Positions 48,338 through 58,065 are shown, counted from the first letter of the stretch. The stretch is DNA of 64,000 nt from PALSA-1003 sp963741315 (GCA_963741315.1 CAVUHK010000003.1:124001-188000), one strand, 5' to 3'. Numbers and translations are program-made. Notes: generated from the letters alone by a model not told the origin.

Positions 48338-48900
48338 CAGCCCATGGCGCGTCGCACAGGGCACCCGACGCAGCGTCGCCGTGGGTGGAGCGATTCGCGC
48401 CGCTGATCGTTGCCGGCGGCAGCGTGCTCGACGTCGCGTGTGGGCACGGGCGGCATTGCCGGTTGCTTGCCGCTCTCGGCCATCGCGTAACCGGAGTCGA
48501 TCGCGACACCGTCGCGCTGGCAGCGTTTGCGTCCACACCCGGAGTCATGACGGTCGCCGCCGACCTCGAAGCGGGGCCCTGGCCGTTCACCGACGCGAGA
48601 TTCGACGCGGTCGTGGTGACGCGCTACCTGCATCGGCCGCTGTTTCCCGCATTGATCGCCAGTCTTGCGCCGGACGGCGTGCTGATCTACGAAACCTTTG
48701 CGCTGGGCAACGAGGCTTTCGGCAAGCCGTCGAACTCGGATTTCCTGCTCGCGCCTGACGAACTGCTGACCTGGATTCGCGCGCGGCTCACCGTAGTTGC
48801 CTTCGAACAGGGTGTCACCACCGGTGCGGCGCCGCAGGTCGTGCAGCGCATCGCTGCACTCGGGCGCGCTCGCGCCTGGCCCCCGGCGCTGCCGGTCTGA
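48334..48900 (+). CDS. Class I SAM-dependent methyltransferase
   Basis: Protein of 188 residues. SAM motif I is VLDVACGHGRHCRLLAALGHRVTGVDRD, motif III PDGVLIYETFALGNEAFGKPSN. The latter resembles TehB- or UbiE-like small-molecule methyltransferases and is a typical block of a betaproteobacterial family that lies just upstream of dapA. Start ATG overlaps the LysR stop (ATGA). Substrate unknown. Confidence 0.82.
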   Translation: MTAHGASHRAPDAASPWVERFAPLIVAGGSVLDVACGHGRHCRLLAALGHRVTGVDRDTVALAAFASTPGVMTVAADLEAGPWPFTDARFDAVVVTRYLHRPLFPALIASLAPDGVLIYETFALGNEAFGKPSNSDFLLAPDELLTWIRARLTVVAFEQGVTTGAAPQVVQRIAALGRARAWPPALPV

Positions 48901-48996
48901 ACCTCGTCGCGTCGCGGCGGTCTATCCGCTGCGCGGGCCTGGTTGGGCAGCGCAGGCACCCTCGGTATTGGGGTAAAATAGCGCACTTTTTTCGGA

Positions 48997-49896
48997 TTGC
49001 TCCGCTTGTCCACAACTCTCGCCGGAAGTCTTGTCGCCATCGCGACGCCCATGCAAGCCGACGGCACGCTCGACCTGCCGGCGTTGCGCAAGCTCATCGA
49101 CTTCCAGATCGACAATGGCACGTCCGGGATCGTCATCGTCGGCACGACCGGAGAGTCGCCGACGGTCGATTTCGAGGAGCATTGCCTGCTCATCAGCACC
49201 GCGGTCGAACAGGCCGCGGGCAGGGTGCCGGTGATCGCGGGGACCGGCGCCAACTCGACCAGCGAAGCGATCGAACTCACTCGCTACGCGAGGAAAGTCG
49301 GCGCCAATTTCGGCCTCTCTGTCGTTCCCTATTACAACAAGCCGTCGCAGGAAGGGCTCTACCAGCATTTCCGGATGATTGCCGAGAAGGTCGATCTGCC
49401 GCTGCTTGTCTACAACGTCCCGGGACGCACTGTCGCCGATCTGGGCAACGAGACGCTGTTGCGCCTGGCGCAGGTGCCGGGCATTGTCGGCGTCAAGGAC
49501 GCAACGTCGGACCTGGTGCGGCATGTCGAGCTCATCCGCCGCCTGCCAGCGGGGCGCCCGTTCGCGCTGCTGTCCGGCAACGACGACACGGCGCTCGCGT
49601 ACATCCTGCTTGGCGGGCATGGCGTCATCTCGGTCACTGCCAACGTCGCGCCGCGCGCGGTCGCCGACATGTGCGCGGCCGCGCTGGCAGGCAAGCTTGT
49701 CGAGGCCCGCGCGATCAACGCGCGCCTCATGTCGTTGAACACGAAATTGTTCGTCGAAGCCAACCCCATTCCAGTCAAGTGGGCACTCGCCGAAATGGGC
49801 CGCATCGGCCCCAGTCTGCGCCTGCCATTGACTCCGCTCGCCGCGTCGCATCACGACGTGGTTCGCGCCGCGCTGCGCGAAGCGGGCTGCCTCTAG
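48997..49896 (+). CDS. dapA: 4-hydroxy-tetrahydrodipicolinate synthase
   Basis: First committed step to lysine and diaminopimelate: pyruvate plus aspartate semialdehyde. 299 residues from a TTG start (a second TTG at 49006 is possible; no ATG is available at the N-terminus). Visible: VGTTGESPT (T50, T51), Y139 in LLVYNVPGR, and Schiff-base K167 in GVKDATSD. SGNDDTALAYILLGGHGVISVTANVAP is conserved. A TAAAAT hexamer at 48974-48979 could be its -10. bamC starts 11 bases later, the dapA-bamC order of many proteobacteria. Confidence 0.95.
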   Translation: MLRLSTTLAGSLVAIATPMQADGTLDLPALRKLIDFQIDNGTSGIVIVGTTGESPTVDFEEHCLLISTAVEQAAGRVPVIAGTGANSTSEAIELTRYARKVGANFGLSVVPYYNKPSQEGLYQHFRMIAEKVDLPLLVYNVPGRTVADLGNETLLRLAQVPGIVGVKDATSDLVRHVELIRRLPAGRPFALLSGNDDTALAYILLGGHGVISVTANVAPRAVADMCAAALAGKLVEARAINARLMSLNTKLFVEANPIPVKWALAEMGRIGPSLRLPLTPLAASHHDVVRAALREAGCL

Positions 49897-49907
49897 GAGA
49901 GACCAGT

Positions 49908-51014
49908 ATGTTCTTCAGCAAGTTTCTGGCCATTGCCGCCGTCGGAGCACTGGTGACGCTGCTCGCCGGTTGCGAGACGCTCACCATGTCGCTCGGCAAG
50001 AAGATCGACTACAAGTCCGCCGGCACCACGCCGACGCTCGAAATCCCGCCGGATCTGGCGGCGCCGACCTACGACGATCGGTACCAGGTCGCCACTGCGT
50101 CGGGCGTCGCGGCCCAGCGCACGCAAGCCAAGCCCAGCGAAGTGTTGCCGGTGAATGCCGATGCGAAGGTGCTTCGCGCCGGGAGCGAGCGCTACATCCA
50201 GGTACGCACGAGCGAAGACGCCGCCTGGAAGACCGTCCGCGATTTCTGGTTGAAGAATGGTTTTGTCATTGCCAGCGAGCAGCCGACGCTCGGCATCATG
50301 GAGACCGACTGGGCGGAGAATCGCGCCGGCGTTCCAAGGGACGCGCTGCAGAATTGGTTCAGCAAGTATCTGAGCTTCGTCAACGACACCTACACGCGCG
50401 ACAAATTCCGCACCCGCATCGAGCGTGGCGCCGAACCCGGCACCATCGAGATCTACATCAGCCATCGCGGCTCGGCGCAACTGCCGACCAAGACCAACAA
50501 GGGCACGCCCGAGGATTTCCAGTGGCAGTCGACCCCTGCAGACCCTGGACTCGAGGCAGAATTCCTCAGTCGCATGCTGGTCGCGTTCGGCACGCCCGAA
50601 GCAACCGCGGCCGAGGCGGTCGCGGCGGTCCAAAAGGCACCCGAGCGCGCCTTCATCGAGAAGGGCAGCAACGGCACCAGCCAGTTGGTGGTCGACGATG
50701 CCTTCGACCGCGCCTGGCGCCGTGTCGGCCTGGCGCTCGATCGCACCGGCTTCACCGTCGTCGACCGCGATCGATCCAAGGGTCTGTACTTCGTGCGCTA
50801 CGCCAATCCGGACCTCGACGCGAAAAAGGAAAAGGGTTTCCTCGACAAGCTCGCTTTCTGGAAAAGCGACGACGTCAAGCCCGAGCAGTATCGCGTGGTT
50901 GTGACGCAGGCAGATCCGCGCAGCGTGGTGACGGTGGAAGATCCGGCGGGCGCGCCCGAGCGCTCGGTGAACAGCGACAAAATACTGGCGTTGCTCAAGG
51001 ACCAGCTTAAGTGA
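49908..51014 (+). CDS. bamC: Outer membrane protein assembly factor BamC
   Basis: Lipoprotein of the BAM complex, 368 residues, lipobox LLAGC with C22. The N-terminal unstructured part (DYKSAGTTPTLEIPPDLAAPTYDDRY) binds BamD and is the most conserved section. Two helix-grip domains follow (about 90-230 and 250-365; QLVVDDAFDRAWRRVGLALDRTGFTVVDRD marks the second). GGAGAGACCAGT precedes the ATG. It sits directly after dapA as in E. coli (dapA-nlpB/bamC). Confidence 0.92.
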   Translation: MFFSKFLAIAAVGALVTLLAGCETLTMSLGKKIDYKSAGTTPTLEIPPDLAAPTYDDRYQVATASGVAAQRTQAKPSEVLPVNADAKVLRAGSERYIQVRTSEDAAWKTVRDFWLKNGFVIASEQPTLGIMETDWAENRAGVPRDALQNWFSKYLSFVNDTYTRDKFRTRIERGAEPGTIEIYISHRGSAQLPTKTNKGTPEDFQWQSTPADPGLEAEFLSRMLVAFGTPEATAAEAVAAVQKAPERAFIEKGSNGTSQLVVDDAFDRAWRRVGLALDRTGFTVVDRDRSKGLYFVRYANPDLDAKKEKGFLDKLAFWKSDDVKPEQYRVVVTQADPRSVVTVEDPAGAPERSVNSDKILALLKDQLK

Positions 51015-51021
51015 CGGCAGC

Positions 51022-51789
51022 GTGCGCTTCGCCTGCCTAGGCAGCGGCAGCGAGGGCAATGGCCTGCTCGTCGAAGTCGACGGCACGCGCATCCTCATCG
51101 ATTGCGGCTTCGGCATCCGCGACGCCATCGCGCGCCTGGCGCGCCTCGCGGTCGAGCCGGAATCCATTACCGCGATCGTTGTGACCCACGAGCACAGCGA
51201 TCACATCGGCGGTGTTGCCGCGTTCGCGGCGAAGTTCGGTACGCCGGTGTGGCTGACCTTCGGCACGCTCTCCGCGGTGAGCGAGCGCTTTGCCAGGCTC
51301 CCGCGCGTCTGCGGCTTCGACAGCCACGACAGTTTCGCCATCGACGCCATCGAAGTCCGCCCGTTTCCGGTTCCGCACGACGCGCGGGAGCCGGTGCAAT
51401 TCGTATGCAGCGACGGGCGTTGGCGCCTGGGCGTACTCACCGACCTCGGTGTGTCGACAGAGCACGTCGAGGCTTCGCTCAGCGGCTGCGACGCGCTGGT
51501 GCTCGAGTGCAACCACGATCTCGACATGCTGGCCAACGGCGATTATCCGTATCCGCTCAAACAACGCATTTCCGGACGGTTCGGCCATCTCGACAACGGT
51601 TCTGCCGCGGCGCTGCTGGCGCGGCTGGACAATTCGCGCCTGAAGCACTTGTTCGCGGCGCATCTTTCGCAGCAGAATAACCGGCGCGAGCTCGCTACCG
51701 CGGCGCTGGCCGGCGCGATGGGCTGTGCCCCCGACTGGATCGGCGTCGCCGACCAGCACGAGGGTTTCGGCTGGCGCGAATTCATTTGA
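51022..51789 (+). CDS. MBL-fold metallo-hydrolase, YycJ/WalJ-like
   Basis: Metallo-beta-lactamase fold protein of 255 residues from a GTG start seven bases after bamC. The metal site is VTHEHSDHIGG (H56, H58, D60, H61), with later ligands in PHDAREP, LTDLGVS and the LECNHD stretch. FASLGSGSEGN-like start (RFACLGSGSEGNGLLV) is the YycJ signature; relatives are exonucleases implicated in mismatch repair in Gram-positive bacteria. It is followed 23 bases later by purC. Confidence 0.9.
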   Translation: MRFACLGSGSEGNGLLVEVDGTRILIDCGFGIRDAIARLARLAVEPESITAIVVTHEHSDHIGGVAAFAAKFGTPVWLTFGTLSAVSERFARLPRVCGFDSHDSFAIDAIEVRPFPVPHDAREPVQFVCSDGRWRLGVLTDLGVSTEHVEASLSGCDALVLECNHDLDMLANGDYPYPLKQRISGRFGHLDNGSAAALLARLDNSRLKHLFAAHLSQQNNRRELATAALAGAMGCAPDWIGVADQHEGFGWREFI

Positions 51790-51812
51790 CACGTCACAAC
51801 GCAGGAGCAGCA

Positions 51813-52535
51813 ATGGAAAAGCGGCAGGAGCTCTACAAAGGCAAGGCCAAGACCGTCTACACGACCGACGACCCGAATCTGCTGGTGATGCACTACCGCG
51901 ACGACACCAGCGCCTTCGACGGTGAGCGGGTCGAAAAACTCGAACAGAAGGGTGAGACCAACAACAAGATCAACGCCTTCATCATGGGCAAGCTGGCCGC
52001 CGCCGGAGTGCCGACGCATTTCATTCGCCTGCTCGACAACCGCGACTCGCTGGTGCGTGCGCTCAAGATGCTGCCGGTCGAATGCGTGGTGCGCAATATC
52101 TGCGCGGGTTCGATGTCCAAGCGCCTGGGCATTCCCGAGGGCACCGTGCTGCCCGAGCCGGTATTCGAATTCTTCTACAAGAGCGACCCGCTAAAGGACC
52201 CGATGGTCAACGACGACCATATCCGCATCCTCGGTTGGGCGAGCGCACGGGACATCGCCGAAATGAAGTCACTTACCCACAAGGTCAATGCGGTGCTCAA
52301 GCCGCTGTTCGCGAAAGCCGGCATGGACCTCGTCGACTACAAGCTGGAATTCGGCCACGCCGTCGATGACCCTCAGGGTCCGCTACTGCTCGGCGACGAA
52401 TTCACCCCGGACGGCTGCCGACTGTGGGACCAGGGCACGCGCGAGAAGCTGGACAAGGATCGGTTCCGTCGCAACCTCGGCAACGTGATCGGCAAGTATC
52501 GCGAAGTCGCGGAGCGCATCGGCGCGCCGCTCTAG
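51813..52535 (+). CDS. purC: Phosphoribosylaminoimidazole-succinocarboxamide synthase
   Basis: Purine pathway step joining CAIR and aspartate with ATP. 240 residues, the length of bacterial PurC. ELYKGKAKTVYTTDDPNLLVMHYRDDTSAFDGE is the N-terminal ATP-binding sheet; VRNICAGSMSKRLGI and DYKLEFG, LLLGDEFTPDGCRLWD are the substrate blocks. GCAGGAGCAGCA precedes the ATG. A terminator stands at 52589. Confidence 0.96.
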   Translation: MEKRQELYKGKAKTVYTTDDPNLLVMHYRDDTSAFDGERVEKLEQKGETNNKINAFIMGKLAAAGVPTHFIRLLDNRDSLVRALKMLPVECVVRNICAGSMSKRLGIPEGTVLPEPVFEFFYKSDPLKDPMVNDDHIRILGWASARDIAEMKSLTHKVNAVLKPLFAKAGMDLVDYKLEFGHAVDDPQGPLLLGDEFTPDGCRLWDQGTREKLDKDRFRRNLGNVIGKYREVAERIGAPL

Positions 52536-52588
52536 CGGTGGTGCGCGCGAGCGGGCGAATTCGCGCGGGCCAACCGTTCCGCCAAACA

Positions 52589-52614
52589 AAAAGCCGGCCT
52601 GAGGGCCGGCTTTT
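52589..52614. terminator. Bidirectional terminator between purC and the lipoprotein gene
   Basis: Eleven-base-pair stem AAAAGCCGGCC/GGCCGGCTTTT with loop TGAG. The A run on one side and T run on the other suit convergent genes purC (+) and 52635-52964 (-). Confidence 0.88.
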
Positions 52615-52634
52615 GCGTTACCGAAAGTACTGAC

Positions 52635-52964
52635 TTACTTCTTGGGCGCGTCGGCAGGCGCCATCGCCGGGGCTGTCTTGGCGGCGGCGTTGGCCGCATC
52701 GACGGCCTTGGCTGCATCGGCCTTGGCCGAGCTCTCTGCAGCCGCACCAGCCGCCTTCGAGGCATCGGTCGCGGACGCGCCAGCTTGCACTGCCGCGGTA
52801 CCTGCATCCTTGGCGGCGGTGGCAGCCTTGTCGGCGGCTTCCTTGGCCATCGCTGCGGCCTTTTCGCTCGCAGCCTTCGCCGCGTCAGCAGCGGCCTTGT
52901 TGTTGTCGCCGCAAGCGGTCAGCGCAAGCGCCAGCGCGGCGACGAAAAAAACGGACTTCTTCAT
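52635..52964 (-). CDS. Alanine-rich small lipoprotein
   Basis: Protein of 109 residues with lipobox LTACGD (C18). The mature part is Ala/Lys/Asp-rich with heptad spacing (AAKAASEKAAAMAKEAADKAATAAKDAG), so a coiled coil. It resembles in style Lpp-like and colonisation-type lipoproteins but has no identified relative. AGGGGAACATCA ahead of the ATG is a fair ribosome site. It stands alone, facing purC. The role is likely structural in the envelope. Confidence 0.75.
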   Translation of the reverse strand: MKKSVFFVAALALALTACGDNNKAAADAAKAASEKAAAMAKEAADKAATAAKDAGTAAVQAGASATDASKAAGAAAESSAKADAAKAVDAANAAAKTAPAMAPADAPKK

Positions 52965-53209
52965 TGATGTTCCCCTACTCGAGTATGGAATTGGATGGGT
53001 GTTAACGCGCAAATCGGATTCCGAGCCGTCCGATACTTGTTGCGGGATGGCAGCGGTCAAACCACCGATATATTTGAATACTACTACAAAATTGTAATGG
53101 ATTCAAGCAGATCGTGTCGATCGCACCACGACGGCGCAATGCTTGTCGGAACTTCCCAGTGGCTCCGCGCAATTCTATCGCACTGCAACATCAATCGGCA
53201 ATGACGATT

Positions 53210-53728
53210 CTAAAGGCCCAGCACTGTCCCGCTGGCCCCGGGTTCGCCCGTCGACCAGATTTCTTCGAAGCGGCTCACGAGCGGCTGCGTCTGCTCCGGC
53301 TGCTGGATGCCGAGCGCTGCACGAGGCTGTTCGAAGTGAAAGCGGTGCAGGTAGTGCACCCCGTCGACGATGATCAACGGGTCGGTCGCGACCCGCGCTT
53401 CGTCGCCGGTGCGCAGGATCGTCATCGCATGCCCGAAATTCTGCAGCAGTCGCAACATCCGCGGACAGGCGCTCTCCAGATAACGCGTGTCGTGGACGAT
53501 GATATCGACACGGCGCCCGCGTACCTCGCGCAGGAACGCGCCCAGCTGATCGGCTCGCGCCGCCGCATTCCATCCGGTCTGCGCGAGGTCCTGGTCGAAG
53601 ACGCGGATATGGTGCCGCGCCAGCGCGATCAGCTGGTCGATCGCGGCTGATTGCGCGGCAACCGTGTCCAGTTGCACCACACGCGGTTCAGGAGGCGCTG
53701 CCGGGTCAGTCGAGGGTGAGGTAGCCAT
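53210..53728 (-). CDS. Uncharacterised protein next to the L16 hydroxylase-like gene
   Basis: Protein of 172 residues. VVQLDTVAAQSAAIDQLIALARHHIRVFDQDLAQTGWN and VRGRRVDIIVHDTRYLESACPRMLRLLQNFGHAMTILRT, shown here only as landmarks, suggest an alpha/beta fold akin to a phospholipase D half or to GNAT-linked DUF modules seen in betaproteobacteria beside this cupin. HYLHRFHFEQPRAALGIQ follows. The ATG at 53728 overlaps the roxA-like gene by 23 bases, so it is co-translated with it. No catalytic motif is evident. Confidence 0.7.
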   Translation of the reverse strand: MATSPSTDPAAPPEPRVVQLDTVAAQSAAIDQLIALARHHIRVFDQDLAQTGWNAAARADQLGAFLREVRGRRVDIIVHDTRYLESACPRMLRLLQNFGHAMTILRTGDEARVATDPLIIVDGVHYLHRFHFEQPRAALGIQQPEQTQPLVSRFEEIWSTGEPGASGTVLGL

Positions 53729-54836
53729 CGCAATACCAGTCGTGCAGCACGCCGACGAGCACGGTACCGTCACAGTCCGTCCCGCCCAGCCGCCGCGCAT
53801 TGGCGAGGTTCATGATCCGATCTGCCGCGCCATCAGGCCAAGCCAGGGCGACGCCGTTTACGTACACGTTGCGGTCATCGTATAGGATTTGCGAGCACGG
53901 ATTCAAGCTCACGCCGCGCATTCCGGCAGCGCGCGCGAACGCGCGCAGGGGCAGCGCAGGGTCAGGTCGCGTGAATGTCACCTGTGGTTTGGGTTCGCTG
54001 AGGTAGCTGCCGACGAAGCGCGCCACGTCGGCGGCGTCCCAGCGTATCGCGCGCAGCATTGCGGCGCAGGCCGCGCGCATGGCGGCGTCGATTCGCGCCG
54101 GTTCGCGGGTTGGGCGCAGTTGCGGATCGGCATAGCGGCCATCGAGCGCCAGACCGTCGCGCAACCAGTCCAGGAACGCCGTGCCGAGCTCCTGCGCCGA
54201 AGGCGCGCGAAAGCCGATCGAGTAGGTCGTGCATGCGTCGACCGCGATCCCGTCATGGGCGTGATCCGGCGGCAGATAGAGCATGTCGCCTGAGACCAGC
54301 GTCGACTCGGTAGTCGGACGAAAGCGTGCCAGGATCTTCAGTGGCATCCGAGGCTTGAGCCCCAGGTCGCGCTGGCGGCTGATCCGCCAGCGTCGCCTGC
54401 CCTGGCCTTGCAGCAGGAAAACGTCGTACGAGTCGAAGTGCGGTCCGACGCCGCCGCCGGGCGCCGCGTAGCTCACCATCAGGTCATCGAGCCGCGCGTA
54501 GGGGATGAAGGCGAAGCGCCGCAGCAGTGCGTCGCCAGCCGGCACATGCAGATTCACGCCGTGCACCAGAAGCGTCCAGCCGCGTGCCGGAAGGCTTTTC
54601 TGCAGCGACTTGCGCAGCGGACCGTCGAAGGTGGTCCAGCGATTGCGTTCGCGCAGCACGATGCGCGAATCGACGTCGTCACGCCCCGCCAGAGCGAACA
54701 GCGCGTCGCGGGTCACACAGCCGGTGAATCCGGGGACGGCCCCGCGCACCAGCAGAGCGCGTTTCTGCCAGTGCCGGCGCAGAAATGCGGCGGCAGTCAG
54801 TCCGCCCAGCAATGCGCTCGATTCCGCGGTCGGCAT
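53706..54836 (-). CDS. JmjC-type cupin, ribosomal oxygenase RoxA-like (L16 arginine hydroxylase)
   Basis: 2-oxoglutarate/Fe(II) oxygenase of 376 residues, length and order as in E. coli YcfD/RoxA, which hydroxylates an arginine of ribosomal protein L16. Iron ligands: H133 and D135 in GPHFDSYDVFLLQ, and H194 in LPPDHAHDG. YAAPGGGVGPH and the N-terminal FLRRHWQKRALLVRGA are family blocks. The C-terminal helix region (about 210-370) is the dimerisation and winged-helix part. Target residue is inferred from the family. Confidence 0.85.
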   Translation of the reverse strand: MPTAESSALLGGLTAAAFLRRHWQKRALLVRGAVPGFTGCVTRDALFALAGRDDVDSRIVLRERNRWTTFDGPLRKSLQKSLPARGWTLLVHGVNLHVPAGDALLRRFAFIPYARLDDLMVSYAAPGGGVGPHFDSYDVFLLQGQGRRRWRISRQRDLGLKPRMPLKILARFRPTTESTLVSGDMLYLPPDHAHDGIAVDACTTYSIGFRAPSAQELGTAFLDWLRDGLALDGRYADPQLRPTREPARIDAAMRAACAAMLRAIRWDAADVARFVGSYLSEPKPQVTFTRPDPALPLRAFARAAGMRGVSLNPCSQILYDDRNVYVNGVALAWPDGAADRIMNLANARRLGGTDCDGTVLVGVLHDWYCDGYLTLD

Positions 54837-54941
54837 CGGGCGATTATAGCGGCGCCGATCGTGGCGGGCCTTTGCGCTAAAATATCGGCGCCGTGCCGAG
54901 TCCGCCCGGCATCACCCCTTCATTCCGATTCGATCCTACGC

Positions 54942-55430
54942 ATGAACATTGCCGACAATACGGTAGTCACGCTTTCGTACAAGCTCTTTTCCGCCACCTC
55001 TGAGCTGATCGAGGAATCGCCGCAGCCGATCACGTATTTGCACGGCGGCCACCATGGCATCTTTCCCAAGATCGAGGAGGCGCTCTCGGCGAAGCAGGCC
55101 GGCTACACCTGCTCGGTGACGCTCGAACCCGAAGATGCATTCGGCGAATACGACGCCGAACTCGTGCGCGTCGAGCCGCAGGATCGCTTCCCCGCCGAGG
55201 TCAAGATCGGCATGCAATTCGAGGGCTACGACGGCAAGGACGGCGACGATGAGGAGCAACGCGTGTACACCGTGACCGACGTGGCCGATGGCAAGGTCGT
55301 GGTCGACGGCAATCATCCCCTCGCCGGCCAGCGTCTGCGCTTCGATTGCACGGTACTCGACGTGCGCAAGGCGTCCACCGAGGAATTGCAGCATGGCCAC
55401 GTGCACGGCGAAGGCGGCCACCACCATTGA
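54942..55430 (+). CDS. slyD: FKBP-type peptidyl-prolyl isomerase SlyD
   Basis: Isomerase and metallochaperone of 162 residues. The FKBP domain (YKLFSATSELIEESPQPITYLHGG, VTLEPEDAFGEYDAELV) holds the insert-in-flap domain between about 70 and 120, as in SlyD. The tail ends HGHVHGEGGHHH, a histidine-rich metal-binding end that is shorter than in E. coli. Nickel delivery is known for the family. TAAAAT at 54878-54883 may be its -10. Confidence 0.92.
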   Translation: MNIADNTVVTLSYKLFSATSELIEESPQPITYLHGGHHGIFPKIEEALSAKQAGYTCSVTLEPEDAFGEYDAELVRVEPQDRFPAEVKIGMQFEGYDGKDGDDEEQRVYTVTDVADGKVVVDGNHPLAGQRLRFDCTVLDVRKASTEELQHGHVHGEGGHHH

Positions 55431-55479
55431 CGACCGCCGGCGCGCCGGCCAATGCGCACGGCGCCCGGCGTAGCCAGCT

Positions 55480-58065
55480 CTATTCGTCCGCGGCCAGGCG
55501 CTTGAGTTCGTAGAGCACTGCGTGTGCATCGCGTGGTGACAGCGCGTCGGGTTCGATGGCCGAGAGCCGATCGAGCACACTCGCACCCTGCGGCGCGGCG
55601 TCCGCGCGCGGCGCTGTCGCGCCGAACAGGTCGCCTTGCGTGTCGCGCTGTGCGCTGAACTGATCGAGCCGGGCCAGGAAAGTCCGCGCCTTGCGCAGTG
55701 CTTCCGCCGGCACCCCCGCCAACTTTGCGACCTCCAGCCCGTAGCTCTGGCTGGCCGGACCATCGGCGACTGAGTGCAGGAACACGATGCTGTCCTTGTG
55801 AAGAACTGCGTCGAAGTGCACGTTGGCGCACCCTTCCAGTTCCGCGGGCAGCGCGGTCAGCTCGAAATAGTGGGTGGCGAACAGGGCCAGGCAACCGTTG
55901 GTCCGCGCAAGTTCGCCGGCAATGGCCCATGCCAGCGCCAGACCGTCGAAGGTGGAAGTGCCTCGACCGATTTCGTCGATGAGCACCAGGCTCTGCGGCG
56001 TGGCGCGATTGAGGATGGCCGCGGCCTCAGTCATCTCGACCATGAAGGTCGAGCGGCCGCCCGCCAGATCGTCCGCGGCACCAATGCGCGTGTAGATGGC
56101 GTCGAGCGGTCCCAGGCGCGCCGACGCGGCCGGCACGAACAGCCCGCAATACGCGAGCAGCGCGATCACGGCGGTCTGGCGCATGTACGTGGACTTGCCG
56201 CCCATGTTCGGTCCGGTCACGATCAGCAGTCGCCGGGCAGGTGCCAGCGTGACGTCGTTGGCGATGAAATGCTCGACCTGCATTTCGACGACTGGATGGC
56301 GGCCGTCGCGAATATCGATGCCGGGTGTGGCGGAGAACTCGGGGCGGGTCCAGCCGAGCGCAGCGACGCTGGTGGCGTGCGCGCCGACGACGTCGAGCAA
56401 GGCCAGCGCGTGCGCCGCACGCTGCAGCGCGGGAATGGCTGGTGCGAGTTCCGCCAGCAACGCGTCGTAGAGTGCCTTCTCGCGCGAGAGAGCACGGTCC
56501 TGCGCGGAGAGTGCCTTGTCCTCGAAACTCTTGAGCTCCGGAGTGATGTAGCGTTCCGCACCCTTGAGTGTCTGGCGCCGGCGGTAGTCGTCTGGAATCT
56601 TCTCGGTGTGCGCGTTGGTGACCTCGATATAGAAGCCGTGCACGCGGTTGTATTCGACCTTGAGGCTGGCAATCCCGGTGCGCGTGCGCTCGCGCGCTTC
56701 CAGGTCGACCAGAAACGCGCCGCAGTTGTCCTGGATCGCGCGCAGCTCGTCGAGCTCGGCGTCGTGGCCGGTGGCGATCACGCCGCCGTCGCGCACCGTC
56801 GCGGCGGGCTCGCGCGCGATAGCCTTCCGGAGCAGCACGAGCCAGCGCGCGTCGATGTCGAGTCCCGCTGCCGCGTCGCACAGCAATGGCGACGCGCATT
56901 TGCGCGCGGGGTCCGCGATTGTGGGGATCAGCTCCAGCGTGTCGCGCAGACCCGACAGGTCGCGCGGGCGGGCGCTTGCGAGCGCGATGCGGGCAGCGAC
57001 GCGCTCGACATCCACGCAGCGCTTGAGCAGTGCAGGCATGCCGGCGAAGTCCAGCGATGCGGCTATGAATTCGGAGATCCCGGCGTGGCGCTCGGTCGCC
57101 GCGGACTGGCTGCGCTGCGGATTGGTCAGCCATTGTCGTAGCAGGCGGCTGCCGGCGGCGCTGGCGCAGGTATCGAGCAGCGAGAGCAGGGTCGGCGCGC
57201 TCTCGCCGCGCAATGTCTCGGTGAGTTCGAGATTGCGACGCGTCGCGACGTCGAGCAACAGATGGTCGTCGGCGCGCTCCACGCGCACCGCGCGCACATG
57301 CGCCAGCGCCGCCTGCTGCGTGGATCGGGCATATTGCAGCAACGCGCCCGCGGCGATGATTCCCAGCGGCGCTTCGTCCGCGCCGAAGGCGGCGAGATCG
57401 CGGGTGCCGAACTGTTCGCACAGGCGCCGATCTGCGGCTTCCGCATCGAACTGCCACGGTGGCAGGGCGCGTGTCGGCACGGCATCGGGCGCGCCGATCG
57501 CGTATCCCTCCGCGTGCAGCATTTCGCTTGGCGCCAGGCGCTGCAGCAGCGGCGCCAGCTCGGAATGCGCCACATCGGTGACGCTGAGCGCGCCGCTGGC
57601 GAGATCGAGCCAGGCGACGCCGGCGCGTTGTGCCGGCCCATGCACCGCCACAAGGAGGCTTGCACGACGCGCGTCGAGCATGCCGGCATCGGTTACCGTG
57701 CCCGGAGTCACGATGCGCATCACCTTGCGCTCGACCGGCCCCTTGGCCGTCGCGGGGTCGCCGATCTGCTCGCAGATGGCGATCGATTCGCCGAGACGGA
57801 CGAGTTTCGCCAGGTATTGTTCGGCGGCGTGGTACGGCACGCCGGCCATGGGAATTCGCGCGCCTGCCGAGGCACCACGCGAAGTCAGCGTGATGTCGAG
57901 CAATGGCGCCGCGCGCTCGGCGTCGTCATAGAAGAGCTCGTAGAAGTCGCCCATGCGGTAGAACACGAGCTTGTCGGGATGCGCCGCCTTGATGCGCAGG
58001 TATTGCTGCATCATCGGCGTATGCGCCGACAATGTCGGTTCGGCATCCGGTGACTTGGCCGTCAT
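55480..58065 (-). CDS. mutS: DNA mismatch repair protein MutS
   Basis: Mismatch sensor and ABC-type ATPase of 861 residues, full length. The mismatch-contact Phe-x-Glu is F41-E43 in GDFYELF. Clamp and lever domains precede the ATPase with Walker A GPNMGGKST (about 616-624), LVLIDEIGRGTSTFDGLALAWA and FATHYFELT. C-terminal part has the beta-clamp and tetramer region. The frame is intact throughout, so the mismatch repair defect that would explain scattered indels elsewhere is not seen here (MutL is not in the window). Confidence 0.97.
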   Translation of the reverse strand: MTAKSPDAEPTLSAHTPMMQQYLRIKAAHPDKLVFYRMGDFYELFYDDAERAAPLLDITLTSRGASAGARIPMAGVPYHAAEQYLAKLVRLGESIAICEQIGDPATAKGPVERKVMRIVTPGTVTDAGMLDARRASLLVAVHGPAQRAGVAWLDLASGALSVTDVAHSELAPLLQRLAPSEMLHAEGYAIGAPDAVPTRALPPWQFDAEAADRRLCEQFGTRDLAAFGADEAPLGIIAAGALLQYARSTQQAALAHVRAVRVERADDHLLLDVATRRNLELTETLRGESAPTLLSLLDTCASAAGSRLLRQWLTNPQRSQSAATERHAGISEFIAASLDFAGMPALLKRCVDVERVAARIALASARPRDLSGLRDTLELIPTIADPARKCASPLLCDAAAGLDIDARWLVLLRKAIAREPAATVRDGGVIATGHDAELDELRAIQDNCGAFLVDLEARERTRTGIASLKVEYNRVHGFYIEVTNAHTEKIPDDYRRRQTLKGAERYITPELKSFEDKALSAQDRALSREKALYDALLAELAPAIPALQRAAHALALLDVVGAHATSVAALGWTRPEFSATPGIDIRDGRHPVVEMQVEHFIANDVTLAPARRLLIVTGPNMGGKSTYMRQTAVIALLAYCGLFVPAASARLGPLDAIYTRIGAADDLAGGRSTFMVEMTEAAAILNRATPQSLVLIDEIGRGTSTFDGLALAWAIAGELARTNGCLALFATHYFELTALPAELEGCANVHFDAVLHKDSIVFLHSVADGPASQSYGLEVAKLAGVPAEALRKARTFLARLDQFSAQRDTQGDLFGATAPRADAAPQGASVLDRLSAIEPDALSPRDAHAVLYELKRLAADE

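Noticed and set aside
49182..49905. Long plus-strand frame ahead of bamC inside dapA
   Set aside because: An out-of-frame extension through dapA; the bamC lipoprotein signal begins at 49908.
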